A stretch of DNA of 64,000 bases, from positions 1 to 64,000 of the forward strand of contig NZ_JAPWKD010000008.1 in NCBI RefSeq assembly GCF_028283705.1, written 5' to 3'. The notes under the pieces are model-generated. The model searched no databases. It worked only from the letters and a program-made list of their open reading frames with translations, and was not told the origin of the DNA. A program made the translations under genes and the position numbers. The DNA comes from Pantoea sp. GTDB taxonomy: Bacteria > Pseudomonadota > Gammaproteobacteria > Enterobacterales > Enterobacteriaceae. Of this stretch, positions 20,358-28,768 are shown piece after piece (position 1 is the first letter of the stretch; each line of letters starts with the position of its first letter).

Positions 20358-22679
20358 ATGTTTGGATTCTCTCGTGCTAATCTTGTAACAACTGACAACA
20401 CGAGAGCGGAATTATTTAATCTCGCTCAGTTGTTCGTTTTTATATTTGCAATTGTTTTTACTGCCACATGTCAGCAGCCGCTTAGTGTCGAAACAGTGGG
20501 TGGTCCTGTAAAATGGGTAAATGAACAATGGCTAAATGCGCTGCCGGTTTTTTTTACTGGCCCACAGGACTTTCTTTTTAGCTATGGACCATTATATTGG
20601 CTGAGTGGCAATGTTGTTGCACAGTACTCCCTGCTTTCATATTGGTTAACTGCTATTTTCATCAGTTTGTATGCTGCATTTAGCTGGGCAATCATGTTGC
20701 GCCTTGCTATCAGGCATAGAGCTGTTATTCTGTTAGCGATAATTTATATTAGTGTGATAAAAGTTTTTGACTCGGCAACTATTTATTTTATTCTTCCTCT
20801 TTTAATCATAATTTATTGCCACTCAATTGGTAAGGAGCGCTGGTTAGAAAATAAAAGAATGTTGTTTTCCCTTGGGTTTTGCGTCGCCTTTTTATTTTAT
20901 GTGCGTTTTTTTTATGGCATGATTGCACTGCTCACCTTTGGCAGTTATTTTTTTTCGACAGGTGTGATAAAACGCCATTTCTCGGTTGTAGTGTTTTTTA
21001 CAATTACAGCAGTCATTTTCTACATTCTGCTTGGTCTTCTTATCTTTCATCATGCCAGTAGTGTGATTGATTACACAGTTATTAACTCACAGCTTAATTT
21101 TGGCAACTCTGTAGACATGACGTATGATGTGCGTTTAAAAAATGTCACTTACATCATCATCTTCTTTGTTTTTATTTGCTTTAATGTTTTTCTCGCTAGA
21201 AATAAACCGGTGTTGTTGCTGACCATTAATGGTCTGCTTTTGATTTTTTTTAAAATCGGCTTTTCGCGTGCCGACCATTATATTAATTATTTTATTTACC
21301 CTGTTTCACTGATGTCATTAATCTTTGTGGTAAGTTCAAAGCGCAGATGGTTCGTATTGGCATTTTTTATGCTGGCGTTGATGTTAATGATGGGACATAT
21401 GTCAATTTTTCCCGGTGTACGAAAACTTACTGACTTGATGACGCATGAAGATTTTTCACGGAATTACACCGAGCGTGCCGCCGCAAAATATCCTCAATAC
21501 GTATTGCCAGCTGATATTGTTGCAAAAATCGGCCGTCAGACAATTGACGTCTATCCCAATAGCAATGAGTATTTGTTGGCAAATAAGTTGACTTACCATC
21601 ATCGTCCGTCATTTCAAAACTATATGACATTGACACCGGTGCTGGATAATCTTAATGCGACCTTTTTTGCCGGTGATGATGCCCCTGAATATGTTTTGTG
21701 GACGACTACTACGGCGTGCCTCAATAGCCATTGCCCGGCCTATGACGATTTTGACTACAAATATGTCCTCAATGAAGATCCTCTAACGTCGACTGCTATA
21801 TTAAGCCATTACCAGATGATCCGTACTTTCCCTGGGGAAAAAGGGACACCTGTTATGCTATTTAAGAAAAAAACACAGAGCGTGCCATTAACATCACAGG
21901 TGCTCGGTAAAGTAAAATTGCATTTTGGTGAATGGATTCCTGTACCTAAGTTTACGTCTGGTGCCATAAAATTAAAACCAGAGTTAAGTTTCACGCTACT
22001 GGCAAAAATACAAAATGCGCTATATCGTGGCGGTGTTCTCTACGTAAATTATAAACTGACCAACGGAGAGGTTAAGCGTTATCGTCTGAATATTATCAAC
22101 GCACAGAGCGGGGTCTGGGTTTCTCCCTGGCTTGATACCTTCCCTCAGCAGGGTGAACGTGTCATAGAGGTGATGCTTGAGACACCTAGCCAGCATTACT
22201 TCACGGATGATTTCCAGGCAAGCTGGGAAAACTATCCTTTTGATAATATTAAAGTCGCAAACTCATCATTACAGACATTTACGGCTGAAAAACCCGCAGG
22301 ATTGCCTGAGATAATGACCGCCTGTGATGCCAGTATTGATGCTCTTGAATCGTCAAGCTTTATTCTTGATGGGCAGACGAAAACAAGGCTGAGGAGTACG
22401 GGGTGGACAGCGCTTTCCATCGAGCATAATCAGCCTGCCGAACGGGCGTGGTTAACATTGACCAATGTTCAGGGACAACGCTTTTACGCGCCTATGGCAT
22501 CGGTTCCACGTGGTGATGTGGCAAGTTATTTCCATAAGCCAGGTTTAATCAATTCTGGTTATAAAGTTGTGGCAGACGTCACGGATTTTAAAGGAAATTA
22601 TCAGGTCGGCCTATCGATTGCCGGTGATGGAAAACTGTTGCAATGCAGCAACTTCGTTAAACCCATCACTCTCCAATAA
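20358..22679 (+). CDS. Large integral membrane protein, possible GT-C glycosyltransferase
   Basis: A 773-residue protein with about ten hydrophobic segments in the first 350 residues and a soluble C-terminal half of about 400 residues, presumably periplasmic. The first large loop has an acidic/aromatic stretch (VETVGGPVKWVNEQW) and FSYGPLYWL, a place where GT-C enzymes carry catalytic acid residues. This architecture and its place after a flippase candidate suggest it transfers a lipid-linked sugar to the final acceptor. The gene is visibly AT-rich compared with the his and T6SS genes, a sign of transfer. No named family is recognised. Confidence 0.65.
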   Translation: MFGFSRANLVTTDNTRAELFNLAQLFVFIFAIVFTATCQQPLSVETVGGPVKWVNEQWLNALPVFFTGPQDFLFSYGPLYWLSGNVVAQYSLLSYWLTAIFISLYAAFSWAIMLRLAIRHRAVILLAIIYISVIKVFDSATIYFILPLLIIIYCHSIGKERWLENKRMLFSLGFCVAFLFYVRFFYGMIALLTFGSYFFSTGVIKRHFSVVVFFTITAVIFYILLGLLIFHHASSVIDYTVINSQLNFGNSVDMTYDVRLKNVTYIIIFFVFICFNVFLARNKPVLLLTINGLLLIFFKIGFSRADHYINYFIYPVSLMSLIFVVSSKRRWFVLAFFMLALMLMMGHMSIFPGVRKLTDLMTHEDFSRNYTERAAAKYPQYVLPADIVAKIGRQTIDVYPNSNEYLLANKLTYHHRPSFQNYMTLTPVLDNLNATFFAGDDAPEYVLWTTTTACLNSHCPAYDDFDYKYVLNEDPLTSTAILSHYQMIRTFPGEKGTPVMLFKKKTQSVPLTSQVLGKVKLHFGEWIPVPKFTSGAIKLKPELSFTLLAKIQNALYRGGVLYVNYKLTNGEVKRYRLNIINAQSGVWVSPWLDTFPQQGERVIEVMLETPSQHYFTDDFQASWENYPFDNIKVANSSLQTFTAEKPAGLPEIMTACDASIDALESSSFILDGQTKTRLRSTGWTALSIEHNQPAERAWLTLTNVQGQRFYAPMASVPRGDVASYFHKPGLINSGYKVVADVTDFKGNYQVGLSIAGDGKLLQCSNFVKPITLQ

Positions 22680-22694
22680 GCCAGAACCCAAAAG

Positions 22695-22710
22695 GGGAGC
22701 GAAAGCTCCC
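22695..22710 (+). repeat. Left 16-bp direct repeat (hairpin) flanking the 4.2-kb cassette
   Basis: GGGAGCGAAAGCTCCC, identical to 26889-26904 in the same orientation. It lies 15 bp after the stop of the 773-residue gene. Unlike the right copy it is not followed by a T-run but by TTCAGACT, the start of the cassette. Confidence 0.85.
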
Positions 22711-22725
22711 TTCAGACTGCTGACA

Positions 22726-22758
22726 AACCCCACTTTTTCACGTGGGGTTCTTCTTTTG
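22726..22758 (+). terminator. Rho-independent terminator after the glycan cluster
   Basis: AACCCCAC (22726-22733) pairs with GTGGGGTT (22742-22749), followed by a pyrimidine-rich CTTCTTTT. It would end transcription of the 15382-22679 operon, just inside the cassette boundary. Confidence 0.75.
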
Positions 22759-23050
22759 TAGCAACGCGTTTTGTTTTAGCCTGAATAGAACCCTGTAGAT
22801 AATGTCCGATGCTGGTAAGCGAGAGTAATGCACCGCGAGTTAACGCAACGGTGGCATAAGGTAGTGCATTCTTTTGGTACTGATGACATGGTGTTCACGC
22901 GCCATTAAAATACGTCTGGCATAATATTCGAGCAGGCATAGAGGTGATTTGATTGAATTTGTCAACACAATCAGTAGATCACGTATTTCTATGCCTATCT
23001 TCTTGACCCAATCATTATTCGGGCTTCATTAGTCCGGAAGATGCTTAGTT
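22759..23050. other. Non-coding stretch at the left of the cassette
   Basis: No ORF on either strand can be supported. It holds a long imperfect inverted repeat (22934-22996, listed separately). Decayed coding DNA is possible but I could not assign it to a family. Confidence 0.4.
22934..22996. repeat. 63-bp imperfect inverted repeat
   Basis: Outer arms AGGCATAGA and TCTATGCCT, then GTGAT/ATCAC, then TGATTG/CAATCA, around an AT-rich loop. Could be a structured RNA, a protein-binding palindrome or an old element end. No known element is recognised. Confidence 0.55.
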
Positions 23051-24790
23051 TTATTTAACTTCAATGTAATCGCCTTTACCATCAGGGGCAAGGAGTTTTA
23101 TATCTTCCTTTTTAATCTTCCCAATGCCAGTGTAATCAAAAGAAAATCCACTTCTTTTACCTGCCTCATTAAACGCACGATAAACATCGTTGCGTTTAAA
23201 TTTAGGTTTAATCTCACCAACTAACCCACCATTCACAATGACGAAAACTCTCGCATTTTCGGGGCCTTTAGAGAAAGCCCATCCAGCAACGGAAATGTGA
23301 TAGGATTCTTTATCCAGCCCCCTATATAATTCGCTAACTGTCTCGTTAATAGTGAGGTCTTCGATGTGAGCAATAACTTCTGAATTACTATGTCGGTAAT
23401 ACTGAAAATCAGAATTAATTGACGTTTCAGTGTTGGAAGTGAAAAAGAAAACAACAATTAATGCGAATGAAATAATGGACGTTGTGCATATTGTAACGAT
23501 GTAACGAGCCATTCTCGGCAACTTTCTGAATGCGATGTTTAATATTGAGCCTATAGATACCATTGCTACAGGGACAATACCATATGCAAATAACTGGCCG
23601 TTTAAGTGGTAGTGTATTGTCATGTGATGCCATGCAAGTATTTGCCATGAAAATACAGCAGAAATAATCAGCATTATCCCAAATGAGAACAGCTTAGTGT
23701 CACTGCTAAATCTGGACCGTATTGAGGGTATTAAATGCGTCAGGCATGGCAGAGTCATAATTGTGGATATTAACACAAACCAACCGAATGGGATTACTTT
23801 CCCTCTAACAACAATCGCAGGGAAATGGAGATACTCTTTAAATGCTATCCAGGCGAAAATGACTACGTGTTTACTTACCCCTTCAGATAGAGTGTCAATA
23901 ATAGCTTCGTTACCCGGTCTGGATTTGAGGTGAGCAATAAGGAGTTCAGGATAATCACCACCACCATCAGTTCCTGTGTGTGCCTCTGCCCTATTGAGAA
24001 TCGTAGAAAATCCATAATTTTCATTGATGCTATGCAACTGAACAACGTGAATACATACCGCAACTATAAAGCCGACTATACATGCCGAAAAGATTAAAGC
24101 TAAATCATAAAATCTGAAGCTTAAGCCAGTACGGATAAGGGAAAAAACATAACCAGCACACGCAAATAATGTGATTGTAGTTATATATTCATAGCCACAC
24201 AGACACCTAATCACCATAGCTATAGCAATAAGGGTTAGTGGTAAATATTTTCTTCCTGAGCGAATTCTCTCACCCAAAAGGAAGGTGATAATACCAGGGA
24301 GAATGGTAGTAAATGGAACCCAATAAAGAGAATATGAAAACGGCAGAACCCAGGGAGATAATGCCAGTGATAGCCAATAGAGGGCGAGTGCAGGAAACCC
24401 AGCAACACGATTTATTTTATTAGCTGGCATTGCAAACACAATAGCAGTAAGGAGTGAGAATAAATGTGCAGCAGATACGCTTATATCAATAACGCTCATC
24501 CCATTCTGATGATTATGAAGGATAGATAGCAATATTCCTTGAAGCCCAAACTGGGATGTGTATGTTTGCTCAAACCATCTTGAGTCGTTGGAATGCAATA
24601 TCTTGTTTACAATTATGTAAGAATCGGAACCCAGGAAATTATTTCCATGGCTGGTAATTGTAATCGCCCAGTATAAAAATAGCGTAAGACTGAAAATTGA
24701 AGTGACAAGGAATGATTCTTTGAGGAAACTCCCTCGAATAAAATTACTACGTTCCACCGCATCCTCCATTTGTTGCGACAGTAAAATCAT
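23051..24790 (-). CDS. Large membrane protein, glycosyltransferase-like (unnamed family)
   Basis: A 579-residue protein with an N-terminal region of about twelve hydrophobic segments and a C-terminal soluble domain of about 120 residues beginning near HISVAGWAFSKGPENARVFV. After the first transmembrane segment there is a loop SDSYIIVNKILHS; acidic residues there are typical of GT-C and Gtr-type transferases. AT-rich coding unlike the core genes. ATG 24790 (weak Shine-Dalgarno) or ATG 24769 could start it. It may be a serotype-specific O-antigen modifying transferase; that is inference from topology and neighbours. Confidence 0.6.
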   Translation of the reverse strand: MILLSQQMEDAVERSNFIRGSFLKESFLVTSIFSLTLFLYWAITITSHGNNFLGSDSYIIVNKILHSNDSRWFEQTYTSQFGLQGILLSILHNHQNGMSVIDISVSAAHLFSLLTAIVFAMPANKINRVAGFPALALYWLSLALSPWVLPFSYSLYWVPFTTILPGIITFLLGERIRSGRKYLPLTLIAIAMVIRCLCGYEYITTITLFACAGYVFSLIRTGLSFRFYDLALIFSACIVGFIVAVCIHVVQLHSINENYGFSTILNRAEAHTGTDGGGDYPELLIAHLKSRPGNEAIIDTLSEGVSKHVVIFAWIAFKEYLHFPAIVVRGKVIPFGWFVLISTIMTLPCLTHLIPSIRSRFSSDTKLFSFGIMLIISAVFSWQILAWHHMTIHYHLNGQLFAYGIVPVAMVSIGSILNIAFRKLPRMARYIVTICTTSIISFALIVVFFFTSNTETSINSDFQYYRHSNSEVIAHIEDLTINETVSELYRGLDKESYHISVAGWAFSKGPENARVFVIVNGGLVGEIKPKFKRNDVYRAFNEAGKRSGFSFDYTGIGKIKKEDIKLLAPDGKGDYIEVK

Positions 24791-24850
24791 ATTATTATCT
24801 TACATAGCTAAGGTGTAAGCAGATGTTGCTCAGTATGCAATATTTTCTTC

Positions 24851-24874
24851 AAAGCCCCTTTCGGGGCTTTTTTT
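24851..24874 (+). terminator. GC hairpin with T-run between two minus-strand genes
   Basis: AAAGCCCC-tttc-GGGGCTTT followed by more T on the plus strand. It faces plus-strand transcription although both flanking genes are on the minus strand; on the minus strand the T-run is only three. It ends just at the stop codon of the 449-residue gene. Confidence 0.6.
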
Positions 24875-26222
24875 AATTTCTTACGCATCCAATGTTTTTT
24901 ACATGGTCAGACGGTACCCTTATGTACCAGTCTGGAGATGGAAGTATCTGGATCCTGCTAAATCCATTCCCTTCATCCTTTGCGCTACAAAGAGCATTAG
25001 TATAGATATAATCTAATGCAACTCTGCGCTTGTCCTGAGAGTTTTCAAACATCATATGAATGCCAGATACATAGACGATTGCCATCACCAGCACCCACAC
25101 GTACCCAACTATTGAGTTTTTGAATTGTCCGGCGCAAATTGCCATCAATGCCGAGGAGATAATATTTATCCCCATGAAGTATCGATCTGGATACGTTGCA
25201 CCATAACCGGTAAGAAGGCCAGTGATGCCAGAACGCCCGGCAGCTGTTGCGGAGTCATAAATCACGAGCATAGCTGCAAACATAAGTATCGCGATTCTGC
25301 TTCTTTTTTCCGCTTTAGTAAAAGCTACTACAACAAAAGCCGCGTATACCAGCGTCAGAATGATGGATGTAACGTTACTCAGTTTGTTGTAAAACGGGAA
25401 TGTGAATGAGTAAAGCAATGATCTGGCTGTCACCATTTCCATCAGATGGCTACTGTTGTATGCGCCAATGATTCCTCCGCTCCCATTCATTCTCGGAACA
25501 ATCATCAGGAACAATACCAGGAGAGCGATAAGCAGTGGAAGAAAGCTAATGATTAATCGTTTCTTGTGTTCAGTGCTTAAGAAGCTGATGACAAAATAAA
25601 TCCCGGTTACTGCAAAGTTAACAGGGTTGGTTGCTGCCATCAGGAAAATAAGAATGTCACAAGCAATCTTTCTCTTAGCTGAACCATCATCATCTCGGTA
25701 AAGATGAGCGCAGATAGACAGAACCGGCATATAAAACCCTACCTGAACCAGTGTTCCAATTGATTCTGCCTGAGAAACACCAAGCGGTATAAGGATTGAC
25801 ATGCTATAGGCAAGGAATGCCAGCATCGTTCCTGCATATCTCTTTACGGTCAGAAATATAATGACTGAAGATAATGAATAGAACGAGTAGGACAGAAAAG
25901 AGATAAACAGTGGGAGCAGTAAAAGAGGGCTTCCGCTAAATATGTGACTTAATGATGAAGCACACCATAAAAGGAATATATTGAAGAAAACAAAATAATC
26001 TGGTCTTGCATGAATGAAAGTATCTAACCAGCCGTTAGATAAAGCCCTTCCAATCCATACACCATCTTCTGCATAAATTGTTGGAGTGATTACTGGCTGA
26101 GGGAATCTTGCAAAGAATACAAGAACGCCTAATGCAAAGGTGATCGCAATGACCTTTGCGTTGGAATAACTTTTGATACCAACCTCCGTGGCCGATTTTG
26201 CCGTACCTGTTAGTGTGAGCAA
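24873..26222 (-). CDS. Gtr-like serotype-type membrane glycosyltransferase candidate
   Basis: A 449-residue polytopic protein (about ten hydrophobic segments). The first periplasmic loop has TPTIYAEDGVWIGRAL, the AEDG-type acidic motif seen after TM1 in O-antigen glucosyltransferases of serotype-converting phages, and the C terminus is a short periplasmic tail. The first available start is TTG at 26222, 5 nt after the stop of a small upstream gene, with no clear Shine-Dalgarno, so translation may be coupled. It could use the undecaprenyl-phosphate-glucose made and flipped by GtrB/GtrA at 13469-14769. AT-rich. Confidence 0.65.
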   Translation of the reverse strand: MLTLTGTAKSATEVGIKSYSNAKVIAITFALGVLVFFARFPQPVITPTIYAEDGVWIGRALSNGWLDTFIHARPDYFVFFNIFLLWCASSLSHIFSGSPLLLLPLFISFLSYSFYSLSSVIIFLTVKRYAGTMLAFLAYSMSILIPLGVSQAESIGTLVQVGFYMPVLSICAHLYRDDDGSAKRKIACDILIFLMAATNPVNFAVTGIYFVISFLSTEHKKRLIISFLPLLIALLVLFLMIVPRMNGSGGIIGAYNSSHLMEMVTARSLLYSFTFPFYNKLSNVTSIILTLVYAAFVVVAFTKAEKRSRIAILMFAAMLVIYDSATAAGRSGITGLLTGYGATYPDRYFMGINIISSALMAICAGQFKNSIVGYVWVLVMAIVYVSGIHMMFENSQDKRRVALDYIYTNALCSAKDEGNGFSRIQILPSPDWYIRVPSDHVKNIGCVRN

Positions 26223-26227
26223 GACGG

Positions 26228-26356
26228 TTAAGCACCGTACGATTGCAGCACCATGGAGAGAGCGAAAGAGAAGAGGGCGAAAACGCCAGCCGCAAAATTA
26301 ACAACGAATAGGGTTGTTTTGATACCAGGAAGATGTGAGTTAAAGAACTCCGGCAT
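26228..26356 (-). CDS. Small 42-residue membrane protein (unknown)
   Basis: An ORF of 42 codons: MPEFFNSHLPGIKTTLF, then a single hydrophobic helix (VVNFAAGVFALFSFALSMVL) and QSYGA. It has a good Shine-Dalgarno (GAGGT, 8 nt before ATG 26356) and ends 5 nt before the TTG start of the Gtr-like gene. Gene-like placement and strong RBS support it being translated. No family recognised. It could be a small partner of the transferase or only a coupling leader. Confidence 0.6.
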   Translation of the reverse strand: MPEFFNSHLPGIKTTLFVVNFAAGVFALFSFALSMVLQSYGA

Positions 26357-26888
26357 GGAAAATACCTCAGACTGTAAATAATTAGCCAAGAATTGTCATC
26401 AATAATAATAGGAATATCCTTAAAGATCCATCACGAGAGCCAGCCAGCAACTAAATTCTCTTTATCCTCAGTCCCTACTCAGCAAGCTCTCACAGTCGGC
26501 TTGTTCGCTCATATCAATCGATAATGCTGTGTACGCATACAGATATAAGTAATAGGCAATCACCATGCCATGCTATCGCGACATTCAGAATGCTTCCGAC
26601 AGAGCAGCAAGATGGATATCAGAGGCCATAAAACAGTTACCACTGGTGATTTCGTTGTCGAACTGGAGCGCCGGAACCATTGCTGGACACTGAAGCATTA
26701 TGGTTGACAATCTAATCAGGTCCAAACAGGGCGATGCGATAAAGGGTAAGCCAGTGGAAAAGGTGACGGTGGTCGTTGTGGTGGCATGGGTAGTTAACCA
26801 TTTCAAACGGGTATTGCTGTAGAAAGGGTTCTTTAAGCATGGCAGTCAGTCCGTTAAATGCACTGACCTTATTAGATCAAAGTCTGAA
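26357..26888. other. Cassette right end without a confident gene
   Basis: About 530 bp. Short ORFs on plus include 26565-26693 (42 codons, start MPCYRDIQNASDRAARW) and one of about 40 codons starting near 26701, overlapping in different frames. None has a convincing Shine-Dalgarno or a known family. The minus-strand promoter for the small protein gene must lie here. Confidence 0.4.
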
Positions 26889-26910
26889 GGGAGCGAAAGC
26901 TCCCTTTTTT
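26889..26910 (+). terminator. Right copy of the 16-bp direct repeat; hairpin terminator beside puuB
   Basis: GGGAGCGAAAGCTCCC (26889-26904) followed by six T. It terminates plus-strand transcription running towards puuB, which suggests that before insertions it served yeeZ or the glycan cluster. Same sequence and orientation as 22695-22710. Confidence 0.85.
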
Positions 26911-28186
26911 ACACCCCCAGCCTATCCCTTAACGCATACCAGGCCGCGCCCATCGCCGTCAGGGGGATTTTAAAACGTCTGCCGCCCGGGAAGGGCAGGT
27001 GCGGCAATCTGGCGAAGGCATCAAAACGTTCCGCCTGACCACGCAGCACTTCCGCAATCAGCTTGCCGGACAGATGGGTGCAGGTTACACCATGCCCGCT
27101 ATCGCCCTGCATAAAATAGACATTTTTCTCCAGCTGGCCGAATTGCGGCATGCGAGACAGCGTGAGCAGAAAATTACCGCTCCAGCGATAATTCAGCCGT
27201 ACATCGCGCAGTTGCGGGAAGGTACGCAACAGCTTTGGTCGAATCAGCGTCTCAATATCATCGGGTTCACGCGCACCGTACACCACGCCGCCACCGTAGA
27301 GCAGGCGGTTATCGGCAGTCAGGCGGAAGTAATCCAGCAGATAATTACAATCTTCGACGCAATGATTGTTTGGCAACAACCCGAGCGCCTGGTCGCGGCT
27401 GAGCGGTTCAGTGGTGACGATTTGCGAACCACAGGGCATGCTTTTGCGGCTCAGACGCGGTTCCAGCTGTGAAGGCAGATAGGCGTTTCCGGCGAAAATC
27501 ACAAAAGTGGCGCTGACATCCCCCTGCGCGGTCTTCACCCGATTCGGCGTGCCATATGCCACTTTCAGTGCGGCGGACTGCTCATAAATACGCCCACCAT
27601 GCCGGCGAATCGCTTCGGCTTCACCCAGCGCCAGATTCAGCGGATGCAAATGTCCACCGCGTTTATCCAGCAGACCGCCAACATAGCGATCGGTCGCCAC
27701 TTCCCGGCGGATAGCACGTTCATCAAGCAGTTCTAAATCATGGTTGCCATAACGTGCCCAGCTGGCTTTCTGACTGCGCAGATGTCCCATCTGGCGGTTG
27801 TTGAGCGCAGCGAAAATGCCTCCGGGTCGATAATCACAGGCGATGGCATAGCGATCGATGCGATCGCGAATAATGTCCGCCCCTTCGAACATCATGCTGC
27901 CCAGCATCTTCGCGGTATCTTTGCCATAACGCTGTTCAATCACATCAACATCGCGGCTATAGGAGTTCACCACCTGACCGCCGTTACGGCCGCTGGCACC
28001 AAAGCCGATTTTCGCCGCTTCCAGCACCACCACATCATAGCCAGCCTCGGTGAGAAACAGCGCCGATGACAGCCCGGTAAAGCCGCCACCAATAATGCAC
28101 ACGTCACACTGAATGCTTTCCTGCAGTGCTGGCCAGGGCTGGTGCGCATTCGCAGTTGCGGCGTAATAACTCTCCACATGTTGCAT
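26909..28186 (-). CDS. puuB: Gamma-glutamylputrescine oxidoreductase (PuuB)
   Basis: A 425-residue DAO-family flavoprotein with the FAD motif CDVCIIGGGFTGLSSALFL, FGASGRNGGQVVNSYSRDVD and a C-terminal QGDSGHGVTCTHLSGKLIAE. PuuB oxidises gamma-glutamylputrescine to the aldehyde. ATG 28186 follows a strong AAGGAGG. It sits with puuR and puuD on the same strand. The last 155 bp exist again as a decayed copy at 14887-15041. Confidence 0.9.
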   Translation of the reverse strand: MQHVESYYAATANAHQPWPALQESIQCDVCIIGGGFTGLSSALFLTEAGYDVVVLEAAKIGFGASGRNGGQVVNSYSRDVDVIEQRYGKDTAKMLGSMMFEGADIIRDRIDRYAIACDYRPGGIFAALNNRQMGHLRSQKASWARYGNHDLELLDERAIRREVATDRYVGGLLDKRGGHLHPLNLALGEAEAIRRHGGRIYEQSAALKVAYGTPNRVKTAQGDVSATFVIFAGNAYLPSQLEPRLSRKSMPCGSQIVTTEPLSRDQALGLLPNNHCVEDCNYLLDYFRLTADNRLLYGGGVVYGAREPDDIETLIRPKLLRTFPQLRDVRLNYRWSGNFLLTLSRMPQFGQLEKNVYFMQGDSGHGVTCTHLSGKLIAEVLRGQAERFDAFARLPHLPFPGGRRFKIPLTAMGAAWYALRDRLGV

Positions 28187-28210
28187 CACAACCTCCTTAT
28201 GCGCGAAACG

Positions 28211-28768
28211 TCAGAAATTTGCCGGAGAGTGGGCGCTGACAATCCGGCATGGCTGATCGGACATATTGGTAAAACTGTGTGGCAAGCCGGTATCGATCAC
28301 GTAACTTTCACCGGCATACAGGTGATAACTCTGGCCGTTCACCACCAGGGTGATCTCGCCTTCCAGCACTGTCCCGGTCTCTTCGCCAGGATGGCGCAGT
28401 TTTTCACCGGTGCTGGAGCCAGGAGCATAATTTTCCAGCAACATCGCCAGTGCGCGCTGTGGCACGCCGTTATCAATCAATTGTAACGACACCCCAAGGC
28501 TACCGATCTCGACACGATCGTCAGGGCGGATAATCACCCGTGGGGTATTATCCTGTTTGGGTTCGGAAAAAAATTCCGACAGGGACAAGCCATAAACCTT
28601 GAGCAGTTTTTGTAGGGTGCTCACCGCCGGGCTGACTTTATCCTGCTCGATGGTGCTGATGGCGCTGTGAGTTAAACCGGATAATTCGGCAACGCGGCGC
28701 TGAGACAATCCCAGCTCCTGGCGGATTTGTGATAAACGTCGTCCGGGCGCCAGAGTGGCGTCGTTCAT
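28211..28768 (-). CDS. puuR: Transcriptional repressor of putrescine utilisation (PuuR)
   Basis: A 185-residue XRE-cupin regulator. N-terminal HTH (LSQRRVAELSGLTHSAISTI) is nearly identical to E. coli PuuR, followed by the Cupin_2 sensor with GEETGTVLEGEI and SYVIDTGLPHSFTN. Represses puu genes until putrescine is present. ATG 28768 gives the E. coli length and overlaps puuD as ATGA. The frame extends upstream to 28867 but that part is inside puuD. Confidence 0.93.
   Translation of the reverse strand: MNDATLAPGRRLSQIRQELGLSQRRVAELSGLTHSAISTIEQDKVSPAVSTLQKLLKVYGLSLSEFFSEPKQDNTPRVIIRPDDRVEIGSLGVSLQLIDNGVPQRALAMLLENYAPGSSTGEKLRHPGEETGTVLEGEITLVVNGQSYHLYAGESYVIDTGLPHSFTNMSDQPCRIVSAHSPANF

Larger units (their letters stand above)
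22711..26888. mobile_element. Putative 4.2-kb inserted glycosyltransferase cassette
   Basis: The segment begins TTCAGACT and ends AGTCTGAA, perfect 8-bp terminal inverted repeats, and is flanked by a perfect 16-bp direct repeat GGGAGCGAAAGCTCCC (22695-22710 and 26889-26904), which is a terminator hairpin next to puuB. It is AT-rich and its genes lie on the minus strand. No transposase or integrase was seen inside. The structure is consistent with insertion into a terminator with duplication of the target; the mechanism is unknown. Confidence 0.55.

Noticed and set aside
22759..23050. Transposase fragment at the left end of the cassette
   Set aside because: Minus-strand translation gave short pieces interrupted by stops and none matched a transposase family I know.
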